From an uncultured Oscillospiraceae bacterium (GTDB lineage: Bacteria; Bacillota; Clostridia; Oscillospirales; Acutalibacteraceae), in assembly GCA_900556765.1 (NCBI GenBank), contig USQH01000075.1, positions 1 to 6,837 on the forward strand: a stretch of 6,837 bases of DNA. The letters are read 5' to 3'. Within the stretch, counting starts at the first letter, position 1. Every line of letters starts with the position of its first letter. The translations under genes were made by a program, and so were the position numbers. Shown piece by piece: positions 1-5,860 of the stretch. The notes under the pieces were generated by a model that was given only the letters and a program-made list of their open reading frames with translations, did not search any database and was not told where the DNA came from.

Positions 1-134
1 AGGAAAACGAGGATGTTTTTGAACGCTTTTTGAGCAATTTTCCCGACTTTTGCCCTGTCAGTGTCAGGACGCTGCTGCCGTGTGACGACGGTACCGACGG
101 ATTTTTTATTGCGGCAGCGGAAAGGAAAGTATAA
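1..134 (+). CDS. rsmB: RsmB C-terminus (16S rRNA m5C967 methyltransferase), 5'-truncated
   Basis: This is the last 43 codons of an open frame that enters from the left edge (first full codon at 3) and stops with TAA at 132-134. The tail contains DGTDGFFIAAAER, which matches the C-terminal strand of RsmB/Sun-family rRNA (cytosine-C5) methyltransferases, where a D/G-D-GFF-A motif closes the SAM-binding Rossmann domain. The catalytic cysteines and SAM motifs lie outside the window, so activity cannot be judged. The stop is directly followed by the GTG of rlmN, and rsmB-rlmN is a standard Firmicute gene pair, which supports the identification. A different RsmB-like (RsmF/NOP2) methyltransferase is possible but less likely in this context. 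Confidence 0.85.
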   Translation, partial: ENEDVFERFLSNFPDFCPVSVRTLLPCDDGTDGFFIAAAERKV

Positions 135-1139
135 GTGGAAAAGAAAGATATCAAATCAATGACGCTTTCCGAGCTTGAGAAAGAGGTAAAATTGCTCGGA
201 TTGCCGAAATTCAGAGCCGGACAGATATTCGACTGGCTGCAAAAGCAATGCGTTTGTTCGTTTGACGAGATGACCAATCTATCAAAATCACTGCGTGAAA
301 CTCTTGACGAGAGGTATTACATTGCAAGCTGTGAGGTAGAGGAGAGGTTCGAGTCCGCACTTGACGAAACCGTAAAATACCTTTTCCGACTGCATGACGG
401 CCAATGCATTGAAAGCGTACTGATGAAGTACAATTACGGTTGGTCGATATGTATTTCGTCGCAGGTAGGCTGCCGAATGGGCTGCAAATTCTGCGCCTCG
501 ACCATCGGAGGACTGGTACGTTCGCTCACCGCGTCGGAGATGCTGTCACAGATCATGGCGGCACAGAAGGATCGCGGCATCCGCATTTCAAATATTGTAA
601 TGATGGGTATAGGCGAGCCGTTTGACAACTATGATAATGTTGTACGGTTTTTGGAGCTTGTCGGAGATGAAAAGGGACTGAATATAGGAATGAGGCATAT
701 CTCTCTTTCTACCTGCGGCAGGGTGGACGGTATCCGCCGCTTTATGGAACTGGACAGCCAGCTTACACTTTCAATTTCTCTGCACGCTCCGAATGACGAA
801 ATTCGCAACAGTGTAATGCCCATCAACGAGCTTATCTCGGCGTGCCGCGATTATTATAAGCGAACAGGCCGCCGTATTTCATTTGAGTACGCCATGATAA
901 AGGATGTTAACGACAGCAGGGAATGTGCCGACCAACTGATAAAGCTGCTTTCGGGCATGAACTGCCACATAAATCTTATACCCGCCAATGAGGTAAGGGA
1001 GAATGATTACAGGCGAAGCGACCGCGTGCGTGAGTTCTGCGAATACCTTGTGCGGCACGGAATGAATGCTACCGTCAGGCGCACGCTCGGTGCCGACATT
1101 TCCGCATCCTGCGGTCAGCTCAGGCAGCGTCATTCATAA
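135..1139 (+). CDS. rlmN: RlmN, dual-specificity 23S rRNA (m2A2503)/tRNA (m2A37) methyltransferase
   Basis: This radical-SAM enzyme methylates C2 of A2503 in 23S rRNA, and A37 in some tRNAs, in the cytoplasm. The 334-residue protein has a small N-terminal helical accessory domain (about 1-85) and then the radical-SAM barrel. Visible key residues are the [4Fe-4S] cysteines C113, C117 and C120 (CRMGCKFC), C106 seven residues upstream (the resolving cysteine, C118 in E. coli), C326 in SASCGQL (the methyl-carrying cysteine, C355 in E. coli), and E93 at the same distance from C106 as the E. coli active-site glutamate. GIGEPFDN at 158-165 is the SAM-binding GEP motif, and SISLHAPN lies at 213-220. 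The GTG start abuts the rsmB stop (TAAGTG). AAAGGAAAG at 121-129 is well placed as ribosome binding site, and an ATG at 159 would cut the conserved N-terminus. Cfr, which methylates C8, is a paralogue with the same cysteines, but length and synteny favour RlmN. No intrinsic terminator follows. Confidence 0.95.
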   Translation: MEKKDIKSMTLSELEKEVKLLGLPKFRAGQIFDWLQKQCVCSFDEMTNLSKSLRETLDERYYIASCEVEERFESALDETVKYLFRLHDGQCIESVLMKYNYGWSICISSQVGCRMGCKFCASTIGGLVRSLTASEMLSQIMAAQKDRGIRISNIVMMGIGEPFDNYDNVVRFLELVGDEKGLNIGMRHISLSTCGRVDGIRRFMELDSQLTLSISLHAPNDEIRNSVMPINELISACRDYYKRTGRRISFEYAMIKDVNDSRECADQLIKLLSGMNCHINLIPANEVRENDYRRSDRVREFCEYLVRHGMNATVRRTLGADISASCGQLRQRHS

Positions 1140-1157
1140 ATGATACAAAACTGTAAC

Positions 1158-1186
1158 TTTAAATGACAACGGTTTTATGCTATCAT
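1158..1186 (+). promoter_or_regulatory. possible sigma-A promoter upstream of prpC
   Basis: In the AT-rich 107-bp gap between rlmN and prpC, TTTAAA (1158-1163, 4/6 to the -35 consensus) is followed after 17 bp by TATCAT (1181-1186, -10) with a TGC extended -10 directly before it. An overlapping alternative is ATGACA (1163-1168) with a -10 near 1187-1194. This is a pattern match only. It would give prpC-prkC-rsgA-thiN a start of their own, separate from rsmB-rlmN. The rest of the gap to 1246 is T-rich, with two copies of TTTTTGCT (1208-1215 and 1221-1228). Confidence 0.35.
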
Positions 1187-1198
1187 TAGATAATGATA
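1181..1198. repeat. perfect 8-2-8 palindrome, operator-like, upstream of prpC
   Basis: TATCATTA (1181-1188), GA, then TAATGATA (1191-1198) form a perfect inverted repeat with a 2-bp centre. It starts on the proposed -10 box, a usual place for a repressor operator. The stem has one G-C pair per arm and no usable loop, so it is not a convincing RNA hairpin or terminator. Which protein might bind is unknown. The right half plus its flank (GATAATGATAA) equals the first 11 bases of the classic Fur box, but the left half does not fit that box. Confidence 0.4.
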
Positions 1199-1246
1199 AA
1201 TTGTACATTTTTGCTTTTATTTTTTGCTCAGGGAGCGTGATTTCAT

Positions 1247-1975
1247 ATGAGAATCGTCAGCAAAACCGATATCGGCCGTGTTCGCCGGTCAAATCAGGAT
1301 TCCTACCTGACAGGTGAACTGTCCGGCTCGGTCGCATGGGCTGTTGTATGCGACGGAATGGGCGGCGCTAACGGCGGCAATGTGGCAAGCGCCGCAGCGG
1401 TGAAATCCATTTCGGAGCACATAAACGCGTCTTACCGCGAGGGTATGAGCGCAAATTCGGTTCGCAATATGCTGATGTCGGCTATCAGCGCCGCAAACAG
1501 CAACGTTTTTGACATGGCGCAGGCGGATGCAAACCTGCTCGGTATGGGTACCACGGTAGTTGTGGCGATAGTCATCGGCAAGGTGGCGCATATTGCTCAT
1601 GCCGGCGACTCGCGCGCCTATATAATAAATAAAGATTCCATTGAGCAGATCACCCGTGACCACTCGGTGGTTCAGTCGATGGTGGAAAACGGCGAAATAA
1701 CCGAGGAACAAGCAAAGGTTCATCCCAATCGCAATGTAATAACGCGCGCTCTCGGCGTCGATGACCGTATCGACATCGATTATAACGAAGTGGTCCTCCG
1801 TGACGGTGATACAATCATGATCTGTACGGACGGACTGACAAACTACGTTGAAAACGAGCAAATACTCGAACTCAGCAATAGCTGTAAATTCTATGAATAT
1901 CCCGAAAAGCTTATTGATATGGCAAATGATAACGGCGGCGGAGACAATATCACCGTCGTTATGATGTCGATGTAA
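1247..1975 (+). CDS. prpC: PrpC/Stp, PP2C-family Ser/Thr protein phosphatase
   Basis: This is a soluble Mn2+/Mg2+-dependent phosphatase that removes phosphate from PrkC and its substrates. At 242 residues it is a catalytic domain only, the normal size for the bacterial PrpC/Stp group. PP2C motifs appear in order: R-S-NQD (N16, Q17, D18), VCDGMGG with metal ligand D36 and G37, GMGTT at 99-103, AGDSRAY with D121, RDHS at 137-140, NVITRALG at 163-170, CTDGLTN with metal ligand D195, and GGDNITVV with D233. All metal-binding aspartates are present, so it should be active. The ATG start has AGGGAG at 1230-1235 as ribosome binding site, 11 bp upstream, somewhat far. The cognate kinase gene prkC begins 17 bp downstream. 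It is probably transcribed from the gap upstream, or by read-through from rlmN. Confidence 0.95.
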   Translation: MRIVSKTDIGRVRRSNQDSYLTGELSGSVAWAVVCDGMGGANGGNVASAAAVKSISEHINASYREGMSANSVRNMLMSAISAANSNVFDMAQADANLLGMGTTVVVAIVIGKVAHIAHAGDSRAYIINKDSIEQITRDHSVVQSMVENGEITEEQAKVHPNRNVITRALGVDDRIDIDYNEVVLRDGDTIMICTDGLTNYVENEQILELSNSCKFYEYPEKLIDMANDNGGGDNITVVMMSM

Positions 1976-1978
1976 CTT

Positions 1979-1986
1979 AAGGAGGG
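1979..1986 (+). promoter_or_regulatory. strong ribosome binding site that fixes the TTG start of prkC
   Basis: AAGGAGGG lies 6 bp before TTG at 1993 and just after the prpC stop (TAA at 1973-1975). No ATG or GTG is similarly placed, and the protein read from this TTG begins like other PrkC proteins (MDRFLGKRLDGRYEI), so TTG is the likely start. Confidence 0.85.
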
Positions 1987-1992
1987 ACTCAT

Positions 1993-4032
1993 TTGGACAG
2001 GTTTTTAGGCAAGCGTTTGGACGGACGCTATGAGATTCAGGAAATAATCGGTATCGGCGGCATGGCCGTTGTATATAAAGCCTATGATGTTCAGGAAAAC
2101 CGTATTGTCGCCGTAAAAATACTTAAGGAGGAGTTCGGTACAAGCAGTGAATTTCTTCGCCGCTTTCAGAATGAATCAAAGGTCATCGCCGTCCTTTCTC
2201 ATCCAAATGTCGTAAAGGTTTATGATGTCAGCTTCGGCGATAATTTTCAGTATATCGTCATGGAATACATTGACGGCATCACTCTGAAGGAATATATCGA
2301 GCGTAAGCAAAGTATTCCGTGGCGTGACGCACTGTATTTTACCGTGCAGATACTGCACGCTTTGCAGCATGCCCATGACAAGGGTATAATCCACCGCGAC
2401 GTAAAGCCGCAGAATATTATGTTGCTTCGTGACGGTACTATCAAAGTAACCGATTTCGGCATTGCCCGTTTTTCACGCAGCGAGGAACGCACCATAACCG
2501 ACAAAGCGATCGGCTCGGTGCATTATATCAGTCCGGAACAGGCAAAGGGCGGTCCTATCGACGAAAAGGCCGATCTGTATTCGGTCGGTGTGTTGATGTA
2601 CGAGATGCTGACCGGACGCCTGCCGTTTGACGGCGACAACGCCGTCTCGGTCGCTATAATGCAGCTCCAGGACGAACCGACACCGCCGAGGGACATTGAT
2701 CCGTCCATTCCGCTCGGCTTGTGCCAGATAACCATGCGCGCCATGCGTAAAAATCCTGCGCACAGATATCATTCGGATGCCGAGATGCTGCGCGATTTGG
2801 AGGAATTTAAGCGTAATCCGTCTGTTGATTTCGGGTATGAGGACAACTGCGTAGATTCAGATGAAATGCAAGAATTGTCAAGCGGTTCATATTATTCCGA
2901 TGTGGATATACCCGAGCCGAACGGTGCTGTCGCGGACGATATGCAGGGCGATAACAGACGGGATTATTACGACTATGATGACCGTTACGATAAGCAGTAT
3001 GATAAACAGGCAAATCGCAAAAGCCCTGTGCTGCCGGTGTTGGCAGGTATAGCTGTTGCGTTCGTGCTTGTTTTTGCGATAGCGGCTGCATTTATATTCC
3101 CGCGGGTTTTCGGCGGCAATTCAGGCACTTTCAAATGTCCTTATTTGGTCGGCGTATCTCTTGAGGAAGCAAAGACGAATAATCCGACGCTTAATATTGC
3201 TGTGGAGGATTATATTTATTCCGACGAGTACGATTACGGTGTTATCGTTTCTCAGGACGTTTTAGCGGGTAAGGCGATCAAGGACGGTGCTCAGATAAAG
3301 GTCAAGGTGAGCAAAGGGAAAACCAAGATTGACGTTCCTGATGTTTATAATATGAACTACGAAGATGCGAAAAAATCGCTTGAAAACAGTGACTTGCAGG
3401 TTAAAATCGAGGAGATTAACGACGACCAGATAGATATAGATCGTGTTATTCGTACCAGCCCTGCCAGAGGTCAGACGGTCGATATCGGTACTGAAATTAC
3501 CGTTTATGTCAGCCTCGGTAAGGCAATGAAGTACAACAATGTTGTCAGCGTTGTAGGATTGTTTACTGCAGATGCAAAGGCGCAGCTTGAAAAGCTCGGC
3601 TTTGTTGTAGTTGTTGAAAAAATAAATGCCGGCAGCGAAGTGCAGGTCGGCGCGATCGCATCTCAGTCAGTGCCGAAGGGCACCAGCTACGGCGTGGGCC
3701 AGACCATTACTATTTACGAAAATACAGGCAAAACGCCGGTCGAGTACGAATTCACGGTTTCGGTCACGAAACCGTCCGGATTCAGTACCGATACATATTC
3801 GTTCAAAGTGGTTTGCGGCAACACTGTTAAGATGGCGAAAGCAACGAAGGATAAGGAAACCTACAATTTCTCGTTCTCGACTACAAAGTCGTTGGAGGAG
3901 ATATATGTCTATGTTGTAGTTGACGGCAAAAGAGCTGTGTATCAGACTTTCCTTGTTCGCGAAGGTGTCGTGGGTGACGCGCTGAGCTACGATAATTGGG
4001 ACGCAAACGATAATTGGGTCGCGGATAGCTGA
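1993..4032 (+). CDS. prkC: PrkC, membrane eukaryotic-like Ser/Thr kinase with three PASTA domains
   Basis: This is a bitopic kinase that senses peptidoglycan precursors or fragments outside and phosphorylates Ser/Thr inside. In spore formers it affects germination, wall metabolism and stationary-phase physiology. Domains of the 679-residue protein: kinase about 13-275, with glycine loop G20-I-G-G-M-A-V-V27, Lys42, Glu61, HRDVKPQN (134-141, catalytic D136), DFG 154-156, activation-loop T167 and T169, and SPE 180-182; acidic, Tyr-rich juxtamembrane linker about 280-343; one transmembrane helix 346-369; PASTA 1 (about 378-441), PASTA 2 (about 445-509) and PASTA 3 (about 513-577); and a C-terminal beta-rich domain 580-679 that may be the Ig-like domain known after the PASTA repeats in staphylococcal PrkC. 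All catalytic residues are present. It starts at TTG, 17 bp after prpC, and ends 1 bp before rsgA. It likely works as a PrpC-antagonised switch. Confidence 0.95.
   Translation: MDRFLGKRLDGRYEIQEIIGIGGMAVVYKAYDVQENRIVAVKILKEEFGTSSEFLRRFQNESKVIAVLSHPNVVKVYDVSFGDNFQYIVMEYIDGITLKEYIERKQSIPWRDALYFTVQILHALQHAHDKGIIHRDVKPQNIMLLRDGTIKVTDFGIARFSRSEERTITDKAIGSVHYISPEQAKGGPIDEKADLYSVGVLMYEMLTGRLPFDGDNAVSVAIMQLQDEPTPPRDIDPSIPLGLCQITMRAMRKNPAHRYHSDAEMLRDLEEFKRNPSVDFGYEDNCVDSDEMQELSSGSYYSDVDIPEPNGAVADDMQGDNRRDYYDYDDRYDKQYDKQANRKSPVLPVLAGIAVAFVLVFAIAAAFIFPRVFGGNSGTFKCPYLVGVSLEEAKTNNPTLNIAVEDYIYSDEYDYGVIVSQDVLAGKAIKDGAQIKVKVSKGKTKIDVPDVYNMNYEDAKKSLENSDLQVKIEEINDDQIDIDRVIRTSPARGQTVDIGTEITVYVSLGKAMKYNNVVSVVGLFTADAKAQLEKLGFVVVVEKINAGSEVQVGAIASQSVPKGTSYGVGQTITIYENTGKTPVEYEFTVSVTKPSGFSTDTYSFKVVCGNTVKMAKATKDKETYNFSFSTTKSLEEIYVYVVVDGKRAVYQTFLVREGVVGDALSYDNWDANDNWVADS
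2986..3009 (+). repeat. short tandem repeat in the prkC juxtamembrane region (YDKQ x2)
   Basis: Two 12-bp units, TACGATAAGCAG and TATGATAAACAG, encode YDKQ twice (residues 332-339). They sit inside a Tyr/Asp-rich stretch (residues 324-339) just before the transmembrane helix. The differences are third-position changes, so the duplication is old or the peptide is under selection. Confidence 0.6.
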
Positions 4033-4033
4033 T

Positions 4034-4903
4034 ATGACAGGTATAATAATTAAAGCAATTTCGGGATTTTACTATGTTGAAACGGCGGAAGGACTTATCG
4101 AATGTCGCGCCCGCGGTAAATTCCGAAAAAATGACGAGCACCCGCTGGTCGGGGACCGTGTTGAGATAACTCTCAGCGGTTCGTCCGGGACGGTCGATTC
4201 GGTGATCGACCGTCGAAACTGCCTTATGCGTCCGCCTGTTGCAAATGTCGACCGTTTGTATATCGTTTCGGCGTACACCTTGCCGTCACCCGATACGCTG
4301 ATGATCGACCGCCTGACAGTAATCGCAGAAAAAGCCGATATAGAGCCGATCATTGTGTTTAACAAGAGCGATCTCGGTAATTTTGAGCAGTATGCGTCCA
4401 CCTATCGCGCGGCAGGTTTTCGGACATTCGTTATTTCGTGCGAAACGGGCGAAAATATTGAAGAACTTAAGGCCGATCTCGGTAGAGGAATATCTGTTTT
4501 CACAGGAAATTCCGGCGTCGGAAAATCAAGCATACTGAATTTGGTGCTTGATAGCGCCGATTTGCAAACCGGAGAGGTTAGCGAACGGTTGGGCAGAGGC
4601 CGTCATACTACGCGCCATATCGAGCTGTTTCATACCGTGTCGGGCGGTTACGTTGCCGATACCCCCGGCTTTTCTTCGGTGGAGGATGACCGCATATTAA
4701 AGGATGAATTGGCATTGTATTTCCGCGATTTTGCCGATTATCGGGACAATTGCCGTTTCGTCGGCTGCTCTCATACCTGTGAAAAGCACTGCGCTGTAAT
4801 CGAGGCGGTAGAGCAAGGAAAGATAATGAAAAGCCGGTTCGATAGCTATGTTTCAATGTACGAAAAGGCAAAAATGATAAAGGAATGGGAACTGAAAAGG
4901 TAA
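4034..4903 (+). CDS. rsgA: RsgA (YloQ/CpgA), circularly permuted GTPase for 30S maturation
   Basis: This is a cytoplasmic GTPase that binds late 30S precursors and is stimulated by the ribosome. In B. subtilis it is phosphorylated by PrkC, which fits its place directly behind prkC. The 289-residue protein has an N-terminal OB fold (about 1-65), then G motifs in the permuted order typical of the family: G4 NKSD 110-113, G5-like SCETG 135-139, G1/P-loop GNSGVGKSS 158-166, switch region HTTRH 191-195 and G3 DTPGF 209-213. A C-terminal zinc site follows as C240-x4-C245-x-H247-x5-C253. Length matches B. subtilis (about 298). The ATG is 1 base after the prkC TGA (TGATATG) and has no clear Shine-Dalgarno sequence, so translation is probably coupled to prkC. 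The N-terminus (IIKAISGFYYV) matches the family, so the start is secure. Confidence 0.96.
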   Translation: MTGIIIKAISGFYYVETAEGLIECRARGKFRKNDEHPLVGDRVEITLSGSSGTVDSVIDRRNCLMRPPVANVDRLYIVSAYTLPSPDTLMIDRLTVIAEKADIEPIIVFNKSDLGNFEQYASTYRAAGFRTFVISCETGENIEELKADLGRGISVFTGNSGVGKSSILNLVLDSADLQTGEVSERLGRGRHTTRHIELFHTVSGGYVADTPGFSSVEDDRILKDELALYFRDFADYRDNCRFVGCSHTCEKHCAVIEAVEQGKIMKSRFDSYVSMYEKAKMIKEWELKR

Positions 4904-5529
4904 TGAGATGTGTCATTTTTTCCGGTGCGAATATTGATGATTACGGGTTCGTCGCTTCACTGTTGCGAAGCGACGACTTTGTAATTTGCGCGGATTCGGG
5001 ACTGCGCCACGCCGTGACTCTCGGAATCAAAGCCGATCTGTTGGTCGGCGATTTCGACTCGGCGGACAGTCTGCCGCCCGACAGCTTTGTAAAAAAGGTA
5101 ACTTTTCCGTGCGAAAAGGATTATACCGATACATTTGCTGCGGCTGATGCGGCGGCAAAGCAGGACCCTGACGAAGTGCTTATCTTCGGAGCGATCGGTT
5201 CGCGGCTCGACCATACCCTCGGCAATGTCGGCGTGCTTGAGCATCTGCATGAACTGGGCATATCGGCCGTTTTGCTTGACAGCCGTAACGAAGTCCGTCT
5301 CATGCGTGATGAGAGCGTCTCTGTGCCTCGTCGTTCCGACTGCTTTCTGTCGCTTATTCCTCTTGATACGGAGCTGAAAGGCGTTACCATGACCGGCGTG
5401 AAATATGCGCTTGACGGCGCAGTCGTACGCCGTGACCTTACGCTCACGGTCAGCAATGAATTTGCCGCGCCGACAGCCGAAATAACCGTTGCAAGCGGCA
5501 CTGCGCTTTTGATGATTACGCGCGATTAA
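4903..5529 (+). CDS. thiN: ThiN, thiamine pyrophosphokinase
   Basis: It transfers pyrophosphate from ATP to thiamine to give thiamine diphosphate, in the cytoplasm. The 208-residue protein carries the family motifs: ADSG 30-33, LLVGDFDS 46-53, KDYTDT 72-77 and GAIGSRLDHTLGN 96-108. Together these bind ATP-Mg and thiamine. The B. subtilis enzyme is about 214 residues. I chose ATG 4903, which overlaps the rsgA stop by one base (TAATG), because homologues begin close to MRCVIFSGAN. An in-frame ATG at 4885 would add six residues. Neither has an ideally spaced ribosome binding site (AAAAGG is only 2 bases before 4903), so coupling to rsgA is likely. No TPP riboswitch is seen, as expected for a gene inside an operon. 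The usual rpe gene between rsgA and thiN is missing. Confidence 0.94.
   Translation: MRCVIFSGANIDDYGFVASLLRSDDFVICADSGLRHAVTLGIKADLLVGDFDSADSLPPDSFVKKVTFPCEKDYTDTFAAADAAAKQDPDEVLIFGAIGSRLDHTLGNVGVLEHLHELGISAVLLDSRNEVRLMRDESVSVPRRSDCFLSLIPLDTELKGVTMTGVKYALDGAVVRRDLTLTVSNEFAAPTAEITVASGTALLMITRD
4949..4976. repeat. 10-bp perfect inverted repeat within the start of thiN
   Basis: TCGTCGCTTC (4949-4958) and GAAGCGACGA (4967-4976) are exact reverse complements separated by 8 bases. In mRNA they would form a stable GC-containing hairpin about 46 bases after the thiN start. No T-tract follows (next bases CTTTG), so it is not an ordinary terminator. It also encodes conserved-looking protein, so it may be coincidental. 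Confidence 0.55.
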
Positions 5530-5536
5530 CACATTT

Positions 5537-5576
5537 TCACCATTCGCATAGTATGGTATCAGGATGCGGGTGGTGA
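5537..5576 (+). promoter_or_regulatory. predicted hairpin covering the ribosome binding site of the 53-codon gene
   Basis: Between thiN and the small gene at 5584, bases 5537-5549 pair with 5564-5576. They form a 13-bp stem with two adjacent U-G wobbles (5543-5570, 5544-5569) and a 14-base loop. The right arm (GGGTGGTGA) is the best ribosome binding site for ATG 5584: GGTGGTGAT at 5569-5577 resembles the extended GGAGGTGAT complement of 16S rRNA. The left arm (TCACCATT) therefore acts as an anti-Shine-Dalgarno. No U-run follows. This is a paper fold, not a calculated one. Confidence 0.45.
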
Positions 5577-5583
5577 TTGATTT

Positions 5584-5745
5584 ATGAAACGATGCGGCAG
5601 ATGCAAACGACGGTTAAACGGCGGCGTTTTTGCGATTGCCTTTGCGATCGGATTGCTTGCAGCGTTTTTTTTGCCGCCCATGTGCCTCGTGGTGATACTG
5701 ATAATTGCATTGCTTATACTCGGAATCACCTGCTATAAACACTGA
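5584..5745 (+). CDS. uncharacterised 53-residue membrane-hairpin protein with N-terminal CxxC
   Basis: I do not recognise a named family. The 53-residue product starts MKRCGRCKRR, a strongly basic head with C4 and C7 in a CxxC arrangement. Two hydrophobic segments follow (about 14-30 and 34-50), separated by Pro31-Pro32 and ending CYKH. By the positive-inside rule the head should be cytoplasmic. The Pro-Pro break suggests a re-entrant hairpin or two short membrane helices. Further cysteines are C34 and C50. It starts at ATG 5584 behind GGTGGTGAT (5569-5577) and stops with TGA at 5743-5745, 16 bp before spoVM. A small frame of this size could be chance. Well-placed start signals, clean membrane-protein composition and a position between thiN and spoVM on the same strand argue it is real. 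A role in forespore membrane or coat assembly is only inference from the neighbour. Confidence 0.7.
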   Translation: MKRCGRCKRRLNGGVFAIAFAIGLLAAFFLPPMCLVVILIIALLILGITCYKH

Positions 5746-5761
5746 AAAGGGGTATTTGTTT

Positions 5762-5848
5762 ATGAAAGTTGTCGTTGTTAAGAGCCCGAAATTCCTGTCC
5801 GGATTGCTCCGTCTTGCCTTTGGAATAAAAAAAGAGCCAAAAAACTGA
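5762..5848 (+). CDS. spoVM: SpoVM, 28-residue forespore membrane anchor for spore-coat assembly
   Basis: SpoVM is an amphipathic helix that inserts into the positively curved forespore outer membrane in the mother cell and recruits the SpoIVA ATPase to build the coat basement layer. The peptide reads MKVVVVKSPKFLSG (1-14), then LLRLAFGIKKEPKN (15-28). Against the 26-residue B. subtilis SpoVM it aligns without gaps and shares M1, K2, K7, P9, K10, F11, L12, G14, R17 and G21. P9 and R17 are residues known to matter for localisation and SpoIVA contact. L15 and L16 are conservative changes, and the C-terminus is two residues longer. AAAAGGGG at 5745-5752 is a good ribosome binding site 9 bp before ATG. 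In B. subtilis spoVM also lies directly downstream of thiN. No convincing sigma-E promoter is visible, so it may depend on operon read-through or an unrecognised promoter. It is short enough to be missed by gene finders. Confidence 0.92.
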   Translation: MKVVVVKSPKFLSGLLRLAFGIKKEPKN

Positions 5849-5860
5849 TTGTTTTTACAT

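Noticed and set aside
1189..1207. A true Fur box
   Set aside because: The first 11 bases match the classic box, but only two of the last eight do, and the dyad centre is in a different place. It is kept only as a hint in the palindrome finding.
1289..1861. A 190-codon open frame on the - strand
   Set aside because: It is a shadow of prpC, whose PP2C motifs fix the coding strand. The product resembles no family I know.
4850..4903. TPP riboswitch ahead of thiN
   Set aside because: The bases before thiN are rsgA coding sequence, and no conserved thi-box pattern is seen.
4957..5532. A 191-codon open frame on the - strand
   Set aside because: It is a shadow of thiN, whose substrate-binding motifs are intact on the + strand.
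5547..5554. CATAGTAT as a sigma-E -10 box for the small membrane gene and spoVM
   Set aside because: It agrees with CATACAnT at only about six of eight positions, and no -35 element lies at the right distance upstream. It is also part of the predicted hairpin stem and loop.
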